Source: Brasenia schreberi (Eukaryota; Streptophyta; Magnoliopsida; Nymphaeales; Cabombaceae). Taken from it: a stretch of DNA of 64,000 bases. The stretch spans positions 8,640,501 through 8,704,500 of the forward strand of contig JAYKKT010000074.1 in NCBI GenBank assembly GCA_036023115.1. The letters are read 5' to 3'. The notes beneath the pieces were generated by a model. That model ran no database searches. It was given only the letters and a program-made list of their open reading frames with translations, and was not told where the DNA came from. The position numbers and the translations under genes were made by a program. Below are positions 38,901 to 50,000 of the stretch, piece by piece. Every line of letters starts with the position of its first letter. Position 1 is the stretch's first letter.

Positions 38901-41900
38901 TTGAAATTTTTGTTTTGTAAGTCACCAACTTTATCAACATTTAATTGTGTTCCATCCGCAGTATAAACAAATGATAAAGGTTTTTGAACACATGATTTTA
39001 AAATATGTTCATTACAAGTCATATGAAACAAAGCACCCGAATCAAGAATCTAAGAGGTCATACCTTATTTCTTTTGTCGAAGAAGAGCAAACCACAACAA
39101 CTGTTGCTTTCTCCTTCATTTGGGCTTAAAATTGCTTCAATTTGCAAGGATGGAATATGAAGCATGTTCTTCTACTAAGGTCACCTTCTTTTTCAATTTA
39201 GGGCAATTTGGTCTTATATGCCCGGCTTCTGTACAATGATGACAAATAATGTCCTTTCTTCCTTCTTAACTTTTGAAATGAGGAGGTCGGTAAGCCTTCA
39301 TATTTGCTCCGGGTTTTGATGTGGCCAAGGCGGTGTCTCTTTGAAGTCTTGCTTCATTCATTCTTGTTTCAGCCATTTGAAGATCGGTAAGAATCTCTTC
39401 TTTTATAGGAAAAGGTTTTATATGAATGAGCGATGATCTTACCCCTTTAAATTCTTTCCAGAGACTTCTTAGAAATTGGTATACAAAATCCTCATTATCT
39501 TTACATTGTCTCTCACTAAGACATTGTGTATATTCTTTTTGTAACCATATAATTGATTCCAAACATTGGAGTATTCCCCAAAAAATTCGTTTACCCCTTT
39601 ATTTCCTTGTTTAAGTGAGACCAATTTGTCTCTTAATACCATCTTATGAGCCACATCGCTTTGAACATGAGACTTTTTCAAATATTTACATGCTTCTTTA
39701 GCGTTGGTGAAATCGGCCAAAGTGTCAATAGTATGCTCATTTACATTATTCATGAACACCCATAGGATTGTTCTATGACCTCCTTCATATTCTTCTTTTT
39801 GCTCAAGTGTGGCATTGATAGAGGGTTCTACCTTCGAACCACTTACATAACCCCATAATTTTTTGAAATATAAATAATTTTCCATAGATTTGGCCCATGT
39901 CTTATAGTTCGATGGTGTGACGAAAGTTGAATCCCCCTTTATCATCCATATTTTAAGGAGAAAGAAACTAAAAAGGTAAACTTACAAAATACGATCGGTA
40001 TGCTTTCCGAAGAGGTGAACAATATTCCCACGATCGCAAAATGACTCTGATACCATGTAATGAAGACGACACTCCAATATAGTTGCGCAAGATCGATGAA
40101 TGAATAGCATCACAATATAATTATCACGAAGCCTTAGAAAAGGCTATAGCCGAGAGCAACAAGCACACACGAAAAGGATAACGAACACAAAGCAAACTTG
40201 AATAAATAATTTTTATTAATTAGCCACAAAAGGCTTGAAGTTTACAATGGATTAGAAGGGATTTTATAGAGAGGAAGAAGTAAGAGTGAGTGAGAGAGAG
40301 TTGAGTAAAGAGGGGGCTGGTTGTGGCCAGCCCCTCCAATGGCTCTTCAACTAGTCGTTTGAGGCATGGGCCCCCAACGGCTAGTGGCCCTGGGGGCCCC
40401 GGCCCTTATGGCCCAGTTGGCTAGGGCCTACCATGGTCGGGCCCAAATGGTCCTATTTTTAACAAGTTAGACATTAAAGAAGTTGGTAACCTAGAAAATA
40501 ATTCTTTCAAAATACCTTCAGCAGAATCATTTATCGAAGAAGGTGATTAGGCAAGGACATAGAGAAGGTGGTCTCTACACCATGGATAATTTAGTTATGA
40601 CAAATTTTAAAACATGTAGAATTATTTGTAATGAGTTTGGGCTTTGGTACAAAAGATTGGAATATCTTGATGTAAGCAAAATGAACAATTATTCATGGAT
40701 AAAGACTAATGAAAAGAATGATTTTATTTGCAAAGATTATATTTTTGATAAAACACATCATGTATCATTTGGCGAAAGAACCCTTATCACAAAAAGGCTT
40801 TCAAATTAGTGCACTCCGGTGTATGGGGATCCACTCCCATAGCCTCAAAAGGAAGAGTGACCTATTATGTTATTTTTGTAGATGATTTCACTCGACACAC
40901 TTTGATATATTTTTTGAAACATAAATCGAAAGTTTTTAAAAACTTTTGATCTTTCACAATATGATCAAGACTCAATTTGAAACTAATATCAAAATCTTAA
41001 GAACCAAAATATCTCTCAAATGACTTCGAAAACTATCTTAAAGAACATGTAATTTGGCATAAAAAATCTTGTACAAAAACTTCCTATAAGCCAACAGACT
41101 CTAGCAGAGGCATACAATAGTTATTCCTAGTACTCGCCCCTACAGTAAGCAGAAAGCGCTTTGTTCATTCGTTCGTTGCTACTCGCAACTACTCCTCTTA
41201 ATTAAATACCGCTTCGCTTCGTTCAATTCATTTAATAGCTACGCTCATCCCCGTTACTGTAAGCGCTACGCTCAGCATATTTAATCCTTTTGTCTTAGTA
41301 GGGTGGCAGCTACCACCTTACTATACCTTCCTCATTTGCTTATCAAAGTGTTACATGAGTGTGCGCTTACACTTACTCTTACTCTGGTCCTATGGAACGA
41401 AGCATCCTATAGCCGCATAGAGCAGCCTTAAATGGAGTATAACAAAATGGTTTAGCTTAAAGAAAACATAGACATATTATTGAAACTATTAGAGCCTTGT
41501 TGTTAGCAAGTAAAGTCCCTAAATACCTATGGGCCGAAGCCGCCTTAACTTCCGTGTATTTGATAAATAGGATGCCATAAACCAAACTAGAAAATTGTTT
41601 TCCTATTGAAAAATTGTATTCAAATAATCATAGTTATAATAAGTTAAAAGTTTTTGGATGTAAGTGTTATATTTATATGGATTAGAATGATAAGTTAGGT
41701 CCTAAAGTCATTGAATATGTCTTTCTTGGCTATGGTATTGATAAAAAAGGTATAAATATTACAACCCAAAAAGAGATAAGCTTTATGTGTCTAGAGATGT
41801 CAAATTCATTGAAAGTGAATATTATTATGGAGATAAGTCACAAAACATCCACGATAGTTATACATTTTGGACGAAATCATGGATGAAAAGCTAGATGATA

Positions 41901-44900
41901 ATGAGGAAAGACAAGACAAAAGTATGATCCAATTAGAGTATGAACCTAGAGATCTAGAAACTAGAAAAGAAAACATAAGACATTTTGAACATTATTATGT
42001 AAGGAGAAATAGAGAAAATGATAATGTTCCTAGCAAAAGACTCATAAAGCTTCCTCAAATTTTGTTTCTTATGAAACATTTCAACCTCAACATAGAAACC
42101 GTATAGCAATCATATTGAGTATACTTGAACCAAAACATTATGACCAAGCAAAAAATAACTTAGAATGGGAAAAAGCTATGAGTGATGCTCTAGAAAGTAA
42201 TAGTACTTGGGACCTAAACCCAAATATAAGAAAATTATTGGTTGTAAGTGGGTTTATAAGAACCCAAATATAAGAAAATTATTGGTTGTAAGTGGGTTTA
42301 TAAGGTCAAAATGCATAGTGATGGATCTATTGAAAGGTACAAAGCAAGACTTGTAGCTAAGTGTATTCTTAAGAATACATTTTTTAATGAGTTGCAGGTG
42401 GGATAAAATTAGCTCTTGTTGCTCGTATGACTACCGTTTGTATATTGATCTCAATTTATGCTATTAAAAATTGAGACATATATCAATTGGATGTTAAAAA
42501 TACATTTTTAAATGGTAGTCTTAGTGAAGATATCTATATGGCTCTTCCTCCGAGATTCAATGCTCCAAGTAATTATGTTCTTAAGCTAAAAAAGGCTTTA
42601 TATGCACTTAAATAAGCACCTAACACTTGGTTTGATAGGTTTGAAAATTTTATTAATGCATGGGATTTTTGCTCTTGTTATACTAACACTAAGGATAACT
42701 TATTCAGGTTCTACTTTTGTATGTAGATGATATGATCATTACTAAAAGTGATGAAAATAGGATATTACAGATTAAAAGAGATCTGCATAAAGAATTTGAA
42801 ATGAAAGATCTAGGTCTACTTAGTTACTTTTAGAAAATATAAGTAGCTCATAATAACAGAGGTTATTTTATGTCACAAACAAAATTTTCTAATGATGTTG
42901 TTAACATTAGAGGATTTCACTGACTTCATACAAATGATAGGAGCCTTAATATATCTTAATCACTCAACCAGACATAGCACATGCAGTACATGTGGCAAGT
43001 CAATTTCAACAAGCTCCTGCCAATATACACATAAGTGCAGTTATGCGGATTATAACATACATAAAGGATACATTTGGAACCTTATTACCTTCCCTTAAGT
43101 TAACTACACATTCCACCACTAGATTTTGTATATTTTTAGGTGACTCACTTATTTCTTAAAGATGTAAAAAGCAACCGAAGGTATCCATATCATCTACAGA
43201 GGTAGAATATAGAGTCATGACTATTACAACAGTAGAGATATCTTGAATCACTGAATTTCTAGCAAACATAGAGGTTGCATTGGAGGATTATGCAAAATTG
43301 TTTTGTGATAATAAAACCATAATGTATATTGCTTTAAACAATACCTTTCATGAACGAACCAAGCATATTGAGCTCCCACTATATTCTAGAGAAATACTTG
43401 AAGAAAAAGTTGACATTACGTTATGTTTCTTGAGAACTACAACTAGCATACTTCTTCCTAGAATCTTTGTCAACCCCTACATTTATGTTTCTATTGGACA
43501 AACTTTAGGTATATACACCGCAAGTTTGAGGAGGTATTAAACTGTAATAGGGGATGGACCGTTAGGGCCCAACATGACCAATTGGGCCAGTCCATCCCCA
43601 ACAGCTACACTACTATAGCCGTTGGGAGCAGCAACTCCCAACTAATCTCTCTCTTTACTTGTAATATAAACATCTATAAATAAAGGATGTGAATAAATGA
43701 TTAATGAGAGCTTTTTGTGCTCACTCGACTTGTTTGGTGTTTTACAGTTTTACTTATTCGGCATGTCTTGCGCACCAAGTGTTTGGTGATTTGGCTTGTG
43801 GACGATCTTGTGAGATCATTTGTGTTTGTTTTTGTGGTCATCATTGGCGAGATTGTGGTGCTAATTTTACATACATTACCTCTAAAAGTAGAAACATTTA
43901 TTTTCTAGCAGTGGTTTCAGGGTGGTGGACATTCTGTTGAAAACCATTTCAGTTTGACAAACTAATGCAAGAAATAATCTAAAAGTGATCAGAGGTCTAG
44001 GCATTGTTGAAACGCTTCTATCATTTAGTATGCCATAAGCAGATAATCTCACAGAAAAGGAATTGTACAATATGAGATGGCATGAAAAGGATCATACTTT
44101 TGTGTCCTGTAACTATTCAACTTAACCTCTTATTGGCTGTCTAAGTTTTGTTTATAAGGAGAAAACTTTTGAATAAAAAACCAAACGATGCTTATGTGAT
44201 CGTAAATGCAATCTCAGTTAAAGACAGGATAGCTTGTAAGAGCTCAGAACCTACCACGCAATCCAATGACCAAATGAGAGCCATGTTGAGCGCTTTACAT
44301 ATTCACAATATGGTCTCAGCTTTTAACAGCAATTACTGTTCCAATACATTGCATTTACTTAAGACTAAAGGTACCTCAAGAGCAAGCCCCGATCAAATGT
44401 ATAACCAAGATTTATGATCAGTAAAGGCGAAAGAATGTGGGGATCATACAACAGGTGCACATGCTAACAGAATTATACACAAAATGCAAAAAGCACAAAC
44501 ACCAATGCACTGTAGAAGTTTCTATAGCTAAGTACCTCTGAAGCCTTGTCCTTAGAATCAACATCTTCCCGTGAAACCTGAAAAATGATTTACATAAGCA
44601 GATCAAACCGTTCAGAAACCAAGATATGTGAATCCCACGGTATTAAGAAGGCAACCAATGATATAATAAAGCACGTACGCCATCAAGTCCAGTGGCATTC
44701 CCGGAATCTGATAAAGATGCCCTTGGCGAAGAACCCTCTTCCGATCCTTCCGCAACCGGTGACGGCGGTTGAGGTGGAGATACGTAAATGACCCTCAATT
44801 TGTATTCCTCTACCTGATTCCCAGATTCCTTGTTGAACTAAAGGCATCCAAATCAGAAATTGGGGACATCAATAAGCAATCAACCATAAAAACAGGATAA

Positions 44901-45629
44901 AGAAAATAGAGCAACGGACCATTTCCGCCGTCATATCCTTCTGAGTAACCCCTTCGGCAGCAACGACGCTCTGGATCAAGAATTTATCTTTACATTGCAT
45001 ATCTGGAGGTGCTTCACGCTGGGCTTGCATGGTTACTAATCAAAAGCAGCAATTATATCACAACCATCAAATAACAACCCACAAAATTCCACACCCAAAA
45101 GCACCGTATAAACTACAAGAAAACGTACAACTGCAATAACCATCATACCTACAATATCACAAGTAGCCCTTGGAGACACGGTTGCGGTGTTAGGCCGGAC
45201 GCAATACTTCTTCGGATTCGTAGTCTTGACCTGATAAAACCAACAGAGATCCCAAGGAACCTCGATCTAAATGTTCCAGAAACAACAACCGAACTCCAGA
45301 ACAAGAAAAAAAAGAACGTCCATAGCGAAAACAAGGAACCAAGTGATCACCTTGAAGGCCACATTTTGATCCGTATGATTCGTCAATTGAATCGAACACG
45401 AGATCTGCTTCTTCAATTCAACTGCAATATTCCGAATCCAACCACCAGAAAAAGAAAATAAAAAATCGGAAACAAATCCCGGCAAAAACCAACTTAAGAA
45501 CACCCAAAAGATAAATAATCAAAGAGAAACGAAATGATTGAGAGAGAGAGAGAGAGAGGAGGGGCAGTGTGGATTACATGGGAATCTAAGCTCCCCTGGT
45601 TGGACGCTAACGAGTTCGCCGGAACTCAT
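28402..45629 (-). CDS. VAP27: VAP27-type vesicle-associated membrane protein-associated protein
   Basis: Eight exons join in phase on minus: 45629-45578, 45421-45351, 45230-45149, 45035-44920, 44837-44679, 44577-44536, 31017-30940, 28512-28402, giving 711 nt or 236 residues. Domains: MSP domain about residues 1-130 ([52 protein letters not shown], the FFAT-binding face; [12 protein letters not shown]); a Pro/Ser-rich linker ([20 protein letters not shown]); a short coiled coil ([20 protein letters not shown]); and a C-terminal tail anchor [18 protein letters not shown] with a GxxxG-like pattern, then RRM. From family knowledge it sits in the ER membrane and tethers ER to plasma membrane and other partners through FFAT motifs. 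All splice sites are GT-AG. Intron 6 is 13,518 bp through nested transposons; exons show no damage. A GA run sits in intron 1. Confidence 0.95.
29853..29975 (-). mobile_element. tRNA-derived SINE copy
   Basis: On minus, a clear B box (GAGTTCGATTCCCGGG, 29911-29926) follows GCAGGACTCTCTGACTCCCA and precedes the tail CATTGTAACAAGAAAAAA. The same tail form and GACTCTGATTCCCA-like core occur at 53.93-54.0 kb. The A box is decayed. It lies in intron 7 of VAP27, sense to that gene. Confidence 0.65.
32274..32684 (+). mobile_element. Solo copia LTR with 5-bp target duplication
   Basis: A 401-bp unit (32279-32679) begins TGTTAAAATGTAATAGG and ends TATTTTACA, so has TG...CA ends. CCCTC flanks it at 32274-32278 and 32680-32684. 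Its start and end match those of the copia LTR at 33881-34206 (TGTTAAATTGTAATAGG ... TTTTACA), and it shares the CTATAAATAGAG promoter-like region and the CCAAGTGTTTGG motif. Solo LTRs arise by recombination between the two LTRs of a full element. Confidence 0.9.
32891..32966. repeat. (GA)n microsatellite, 76 bp
   Basis: Perfect GA run within VAP27 intron 6. Confidence 0.97.
33292..33420 (+). mobile_element. 91-bp LINE stub with 19-bp target duplication
   Basis: ACATTTAGAGTAACCTTCT occurs at 33292-33310 and 33402-33420. The 91 bp between are only the LINE 3' end (GGCGTCAAAGAATCCACGTA, then CCCCACCTAGTCTAGGGAA) and a TTG-repeat tail with one C interruption. This is an extreme 5' truncation of the same family as at 3.06 and 26.07 kb. 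Confidence 0.9.
34542..34602 (-). mobile_element. Tiny LINE tail fragment
   Basis: CAACAACACTCATAGTAGAT, then GGGGTTGGCTCCATGAATTC and TTTGTTTCCGCATAG match the minus-strand LINE end at 26.07-26.14 kb. It lies between the 5' LTR and gag of the older copia. I could not find its target duplication. Confidence 0.75.
35647..40469 (-). mobile_element. Complete nested Ty1/copia retrotransposon
   Basis: LTRs are 35652-36045 (3') and 40056-40464 (5'), both TG...CA. AGTTA flanks at 35647-35651 and 40465-40469 are an exact target duplication in the protease region of the older copia. On minus, the primer site TGGTATCAGAGT (40055-40044) matches initiator-Met tRNA priming, and GAGGGGGGG (36053-36046) is the polypurine tract. 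Gene order: gag (39945-39266), zinc knuckle [14 protein letters not shown], protease remnant, GAG-pre-integrase, integrase (38638-38252, [16 protein letters not shown]), reverse transcriptase (37511-36694, [20 protein letters not shown]), RNase H (36303-36088). Stops interrupt it, for example HKRLVH preceded by TGA where Trp is expected near 38.67 kb. LTRs differ at scattered sites, so it is not new, but it is better kept than its host. Confidence 0.95.
41095..41440. other. Foreign block inside copia integrase, origin unknown
   Basis: The copia frame reads up to YKP at about 41093 and resumes with [16 protein letters not shown] at about 41441. The roughly 350 bp between have no copia similarity, are GC-richer, and are built of words such as CGCTTCGCTTCG, TACGCTCA and GCGCTTAC. 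I see no terminal repeats or target duplication, only possible AACA microhomology at the ends. The style recalls plant mitochondrial intergenic DNA, but that is impression only. Confidence 0.6.
42217..42304. repeat. 44-bp tandem duplication in copia reverse transcriptase
   Basis: Units starting AACCCAAATATAAGAAAATT at 42217 and 42261 are essentially identical and duplicate the codons for [14 protein letters not shown] text, so the reading frame is broken here. Confidence 0.9.
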
Positions 45630-46770
45630 CTTACGTTCGCCGCTTCAAACTCACAGGAAGGAAGAAGGAAACCCTAGAAATGAGAAGTTAGGGAATCTTG
45701 ATCGGAAGGATATCGTTGGACGGTTTCTTCTTCTTCTTCCTTAACCGACTTCCTCTTTTCTCTAATTATTTTTTTAGCCTTTTGCACAGACAGAAAAGGA
45801 TGAAAAGGGAAGAAAAAGAATAAGCGCAGAGGTGCATTTAAGACGAAAAGGGCGGTTTGGGTCGCGTTGGAAGCAATAACTGTAAATGACGCAGCATATT
45901 TCAGAATGGACTCTTACGTCATATCGTATGATATTATTTTGTCATAGGACTTTCACGCTGTGGGCCCCAACAAAATGGCATTGTAGGTCCAGGCGAGTGC
46001 CACGTGGTTGGTGGAGTGATGTGTAAATATGTGATGGGAATTTGGTGAGACGGATTTCGGGTTGAAGATTTTCAACTCGGGTTATATCCAAACCTGGTTT
46101 CTTGAGAATTTGGTGTTTTGGGGATTTGGTTTGTAAAAACCTTGTTATGGGGAGGTCGGATATGAGTTCTTCATACCTAAATATTGGAATGCATAGAAGG
46201 GTAACGAGGTCTCAAGATTCATATGAGTGTATTTGATTCGTTGTGTCAGGTTATTGGAATGCATAGAAGGGTATGCATAGATCCTCATGAGCTTGTAATC
46301 ATGATTTTAAAGAACCTTGATTATGTATTTGATTGAGAATGGTGTTAATGCAAGACGGAGTAGCAACATCAAAGAAGAGAAGCTTAGATTTTATGTGAAA
46401 TCCCGTGGCTCACTTCTCCTTTTTGACTCAAATTGGCTTATGGAATCATAGTTTCATGTTAGTGGCGGGTTCTTCCAAATAAAATGCAAAGCGGTCGGAA
46501 TTGAATTGTGGAAATGGAAGAGTAAGTCTATACTGAAAGTGTACATTGTATTCGGATCCCGGTTACATGTTCCATTGGATATATTGGAAAAGATGGGACT
46601 CATACCTGAAAAAGAAAAAAGACTTTGCATAAACAATCGGGTTAATTGGATTTCAAAAGGGTTTAGGTACCAAACGTGTCCATTTTCTTGACATGCCTGA
46701 CCTACTTAGCTTTTGGAAGAGAAACTTATGTTTTCCTTCTGTTTTAAATACATGAAAGGCTCAAGCACCA
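45630..46770. other. VAP27 upstream region and spacer
   Basis: 45630-45770 is CT/GA-rich and likely the VAP27 5' UTR and promoter. Beyond it I see no gene. The phrase ATTGGAATGCATAGAAGGGT occurs at about 46183-46202 and again at about 46254-46273, a short direct repeat. Confidence 0.5.
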
Positions 46771-46774
46771 AGCC

Positions 46775-46860
46775 CAGGTGTGCACGCCCTGGAGATGGAA
46801 CTCACTACCTACGTCTTGTCAGTCGAGAGCCTCGCCAGGTGAGCTAAAACTCTGAGTAAA
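46775..46860 (-). mobile_element. tRNA-derived SINE copy
   Basis: On minus an A box (TAGCTCACCTGG, 46846-46835) is followed by CGAGGCTCTCGACTGACAAG and a decayed B box (GAGTTCCATCTCC). The A box matches the copy at 53.93-54.0 kb (TAGCTCAACTGG) and is close to the Au-SINE style of plant SINEs. Ends are not defined. Confidence 0.6.
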
Positions 46861-47067
46861 TTGGTTTGCAACTTAGTTTTGTTTTCGAGGGATCCTCACT
46901 TTATGCTTTTATATATATATATATACATATATAGAGAGAGAGAATCTACAAATAACACCCCTGTTTGTACGAAATCTCGTTTGTTTGTTGTGGTTTTCCC
47001 GGCAAAATAAAGCTTCGACGATATTTGATGATTTTACGAGAGAGAGAGAGGAGAGAGAGGGACAAGG

Positions 47068-50000
47068 ATGAGGAGACGAATGAAGAGGAAGAAGAAGAAG
47101 ACGCAGGGGGAAGAGAAAGAGAGGAAGAAATCAAGAGTCGAAGATGGCAGGAAAGGAGAGTCAACAATGACGGAATATGAGAGGCGGAGGGCTCTAAGGA
47201 TCAAGCAAAACGCGGAACGGATGAAAGCCCTCAATTTGCCAAGCTTAGTTTATTCTCTCAAGGAAGGATTCGATGAGGAAGCGAAGGGGGAAAAGCAAAG
47301 CTTCCCGAAAAACTGCCAAAGGCCGTGACGATGGTGAGGAAGATTACCAACCCACGTCTGAAGAGGAAAATGTCGACGACAACGAAAATGATGATGATTA
47401 TAACTGCAGCAGAGCGCAGAAAAAGAAGGTGAGTGTTTTCTTATGCCCAACGGATTGTCTCTCACTGCAAATGGTTGGAAATTGGTTAGATATCAGTGAC
47501 TTGGTGCATTTCTTGATGCACCCTTCGCTCCCGAAATGCGGGATGAGATCGAGATATAAGCGTTTAGATGACCCATTTATCCAGAAAGGCGGATAATCGG
47601 GAGATAGGTATTTAGACTAGTCCTCTTATCCAGAAGGATGGGTTCAGTGTGGATGTGTTCCATTTTGTCCTGGTTTCATGGGGCAAGTGGGTTCTCTCGA
47701 TCACCTTCAAAATAGCTGCATAGTGCACGGATGCTCCCTTCAGTTATTGGAAAAATGGAACGTTTCATGATTATAAGCGTTTTTCCTTTCCCCTGATTTC
47801 GTTTGCGAGCAAAAAATAGTGAACATGTACTTCAAATGATCATTCTTATTGGCAGTGTACGAGACTTTGCGTTGAAAATCCATGTTGTTTGCATCTTTTT
47901 TCATTGATTGATAGGAATTGGAATATCAACAGATCGACTGCCTACTTCCCCTTTAGCTAAGTATTCTCCCTTAGCTTCTACTTTATTATAGGAGAATCAT
48001 AAGAACAAATGTTTTGTCTTTTCATTACTTGAGGCTCCTTGTATAACAGTATTAAGAAATAGTTGTGCCTCTTATCAGGATTAGGCTATTTGGGAGTAGT
48101 TTTTAATCAAGTTTTCCGTTAATTACACCGGGAACATGCATGCTACAGACAGTAGCTATTTATGTACTATGAACTATGACATGCTTTTTGGGGCTCTCCA
48201 TCTATGGCTTTTGTGTTACATATCTTTTTGCAGTAAGGATCGTCAAAGATCTATACTCATGTTGTTCACATTTTAAGTTTAGCGAACATGTTTGATTCAT
48301 TGACAACAAATATTACCAACTTTGATTTTTGGAACAATCCTTTCCTTTCCCTGCTTATATCGAAAAACAATATCAGATGAGAGGTATCTGCTTTGTATTC
48401 ATGTTGTATAACATGTTGAGCAACAATTCCTATTTTTTTTATCGACATATTCAAAAGAATAAATTCAAATTGGCTTTTAAACTCATGAATGTTGATAAAT
48501 CTTTAAGACCAAACAATATTCCTATACAAGTATGAAAAATCTTAATCTTAGGAGAGATTGTATCACTTGGCTTATAAGAGTATCTAATGAAATATGAAAA
48601 AACTAAAGGATGTCTTAGGAATGGAGGAAGAGTATAAGAACAAAGGAGACATTTAGAATTATGCTCATTATCGGCATTAAGTTGATAAGTCATGCCATGA
48701 AATTATGAGAAAGAATTATTAATTATAAGTTGAAACTAGTATCGAGAATAATAGAGAACCATTTTGGGTTCATATGAGGAAGATCTACTATTGAGGCTAT
48801 TCACCTATCGAGACATTTTATGGAACATTTTAGAGTATAAATTTTTTTTACATGATATTTATTGATTTAAAAAAGCTTTTTATGGGGTTTCAAGAGATAT
48901 TCTTTAGAGAACCTTGAAAAAGAGAGGTATATGCGATTAATGTACATTAATCTTATAAGAGAGATACATATGATGGTGCACAAATATGTGTGAGGATTGA
49001 TGAAGGAATTACAAATTTCTTTCAAATTAATATTGGATTAGATCAAGGATCAGTATTAAGTCCATGTTTATTTATTATGTTGGTTATTGACGAGTTAATA
49101 AAACCTATTCAAGATGAAGTACCTTGGAATATGTTATTTGTGGATGATATTGTGTTAGTGAATGAGTCTAAAGAAAAAATTAACATAAAATTGGAACTAT
49201 AGAGAGACAAGGCTTTCTACTCTTAGAATAACAAAGACAAAATATATGAAATACAAGTTAATCATCCAGTTATTTCTAATGACATAGAAATTAAGATTGA
49301 AACATATATCCTCATAAGGAAAGTTTTAAATACTTAGGCTCAGTCTTTTAGAGCAATAGAAAACTTGATGGAGATGTTACACATAGAATTAATGTAAGTT
49401 GGTTAAAATAGAGAAGTAAATTAGGTATTCTATGTGACAAAAAGATAACATTAAAGTTGAAAGATAAATATTATAGAGCAATAATTAAACTCACTATCTT
49501 ATATTATTTTAGAGTGTTGGGCAGTTAATCATCAATGTCAAATGTTCATGGCAGAAATGAAGATACTAAGATAGATGTTAATCATATAAGGAAAGACTAT
49601 GTAATAAGAGGTTACTAGAAACAAATTGAGAGTGACGTCAATAGATGATAAAATGAGAGAAAATCACTTAAGAATAAAGTTTTGGATATGTAAAAGGACA
49701 ATTAAAAGAAGCTTTGGTAAAAAGGTATGAGAAACTAAATGGTGAAAATATATAAAAGTGTTGAAAGAAAACAATAAATCTAACTTATATTTAGTTAACT
49801 GTTATATGACACATGATCGAGCTCTAGAAACAAAGAACCCATCTAGTTGATCCCATCTAGTATGGGAAATTGTTGTTGTTGTTAATCTTGTGATACCAAA
49901 TACTTAACCTTTAGGTGTTGATAAATTGGATACTGCTCGCACTTTCCCGCTTCCTCTTACTATCTTTCTATGTGTCATGTGAGATTATTTTATTGTTTCT

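Larger units (their letters stand above)
33876..43876 (+). mobile_element. Decayed Ty1/copia retrotransposon (host of a nested copia)
   Basis: LTRs are 33881-34206 and 43535-43871. The primer-binding site TGGTATCATAG starts at 34207, and a polypurine stretch (GTTTGAGGAGG) abuts the right LTR. Flanks TACGT / TACAT are a 5-bp duplication with one CpG-type change. Plus-strand order: gag (34.73-35.3 kb), protease [10 protein letters not shown] near 35.56 kb, [nested element 35652-40464], protease remainder from 40465 ([17 protein letters not shown]), integrase ([14 protein letters not shown]), [foreign block about 41.1-41.4 kb], integrase end ([19 protein letters not shown]), reverse transcriptase ([30 protein letters not shown]), RNase H ([20 protein letters not shown]). 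Many stops and shifts make it dead. Net length without the nested copy is about 5.2 kb. Confidence 0.93.
31018..44535 (-). other. VAP27 intron 6, 13.5 kb, built from nested insertions
   Basis: Donor is GAG|GTACTT (44535) and acceptor is TTTTCAG (31018). Contents from low to high coordinate: spacer with a possible tRNA-like B box (GAGGTTCAAGTCTC, near 31447-31460); solo LTR 32279-32679; GA tract; LINE stub 33311-33401; old copia 33881-43871 with a younger antiparallel copia inside it. About three quarters of the intron is identifiable transposon. Confidence 0.9.
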
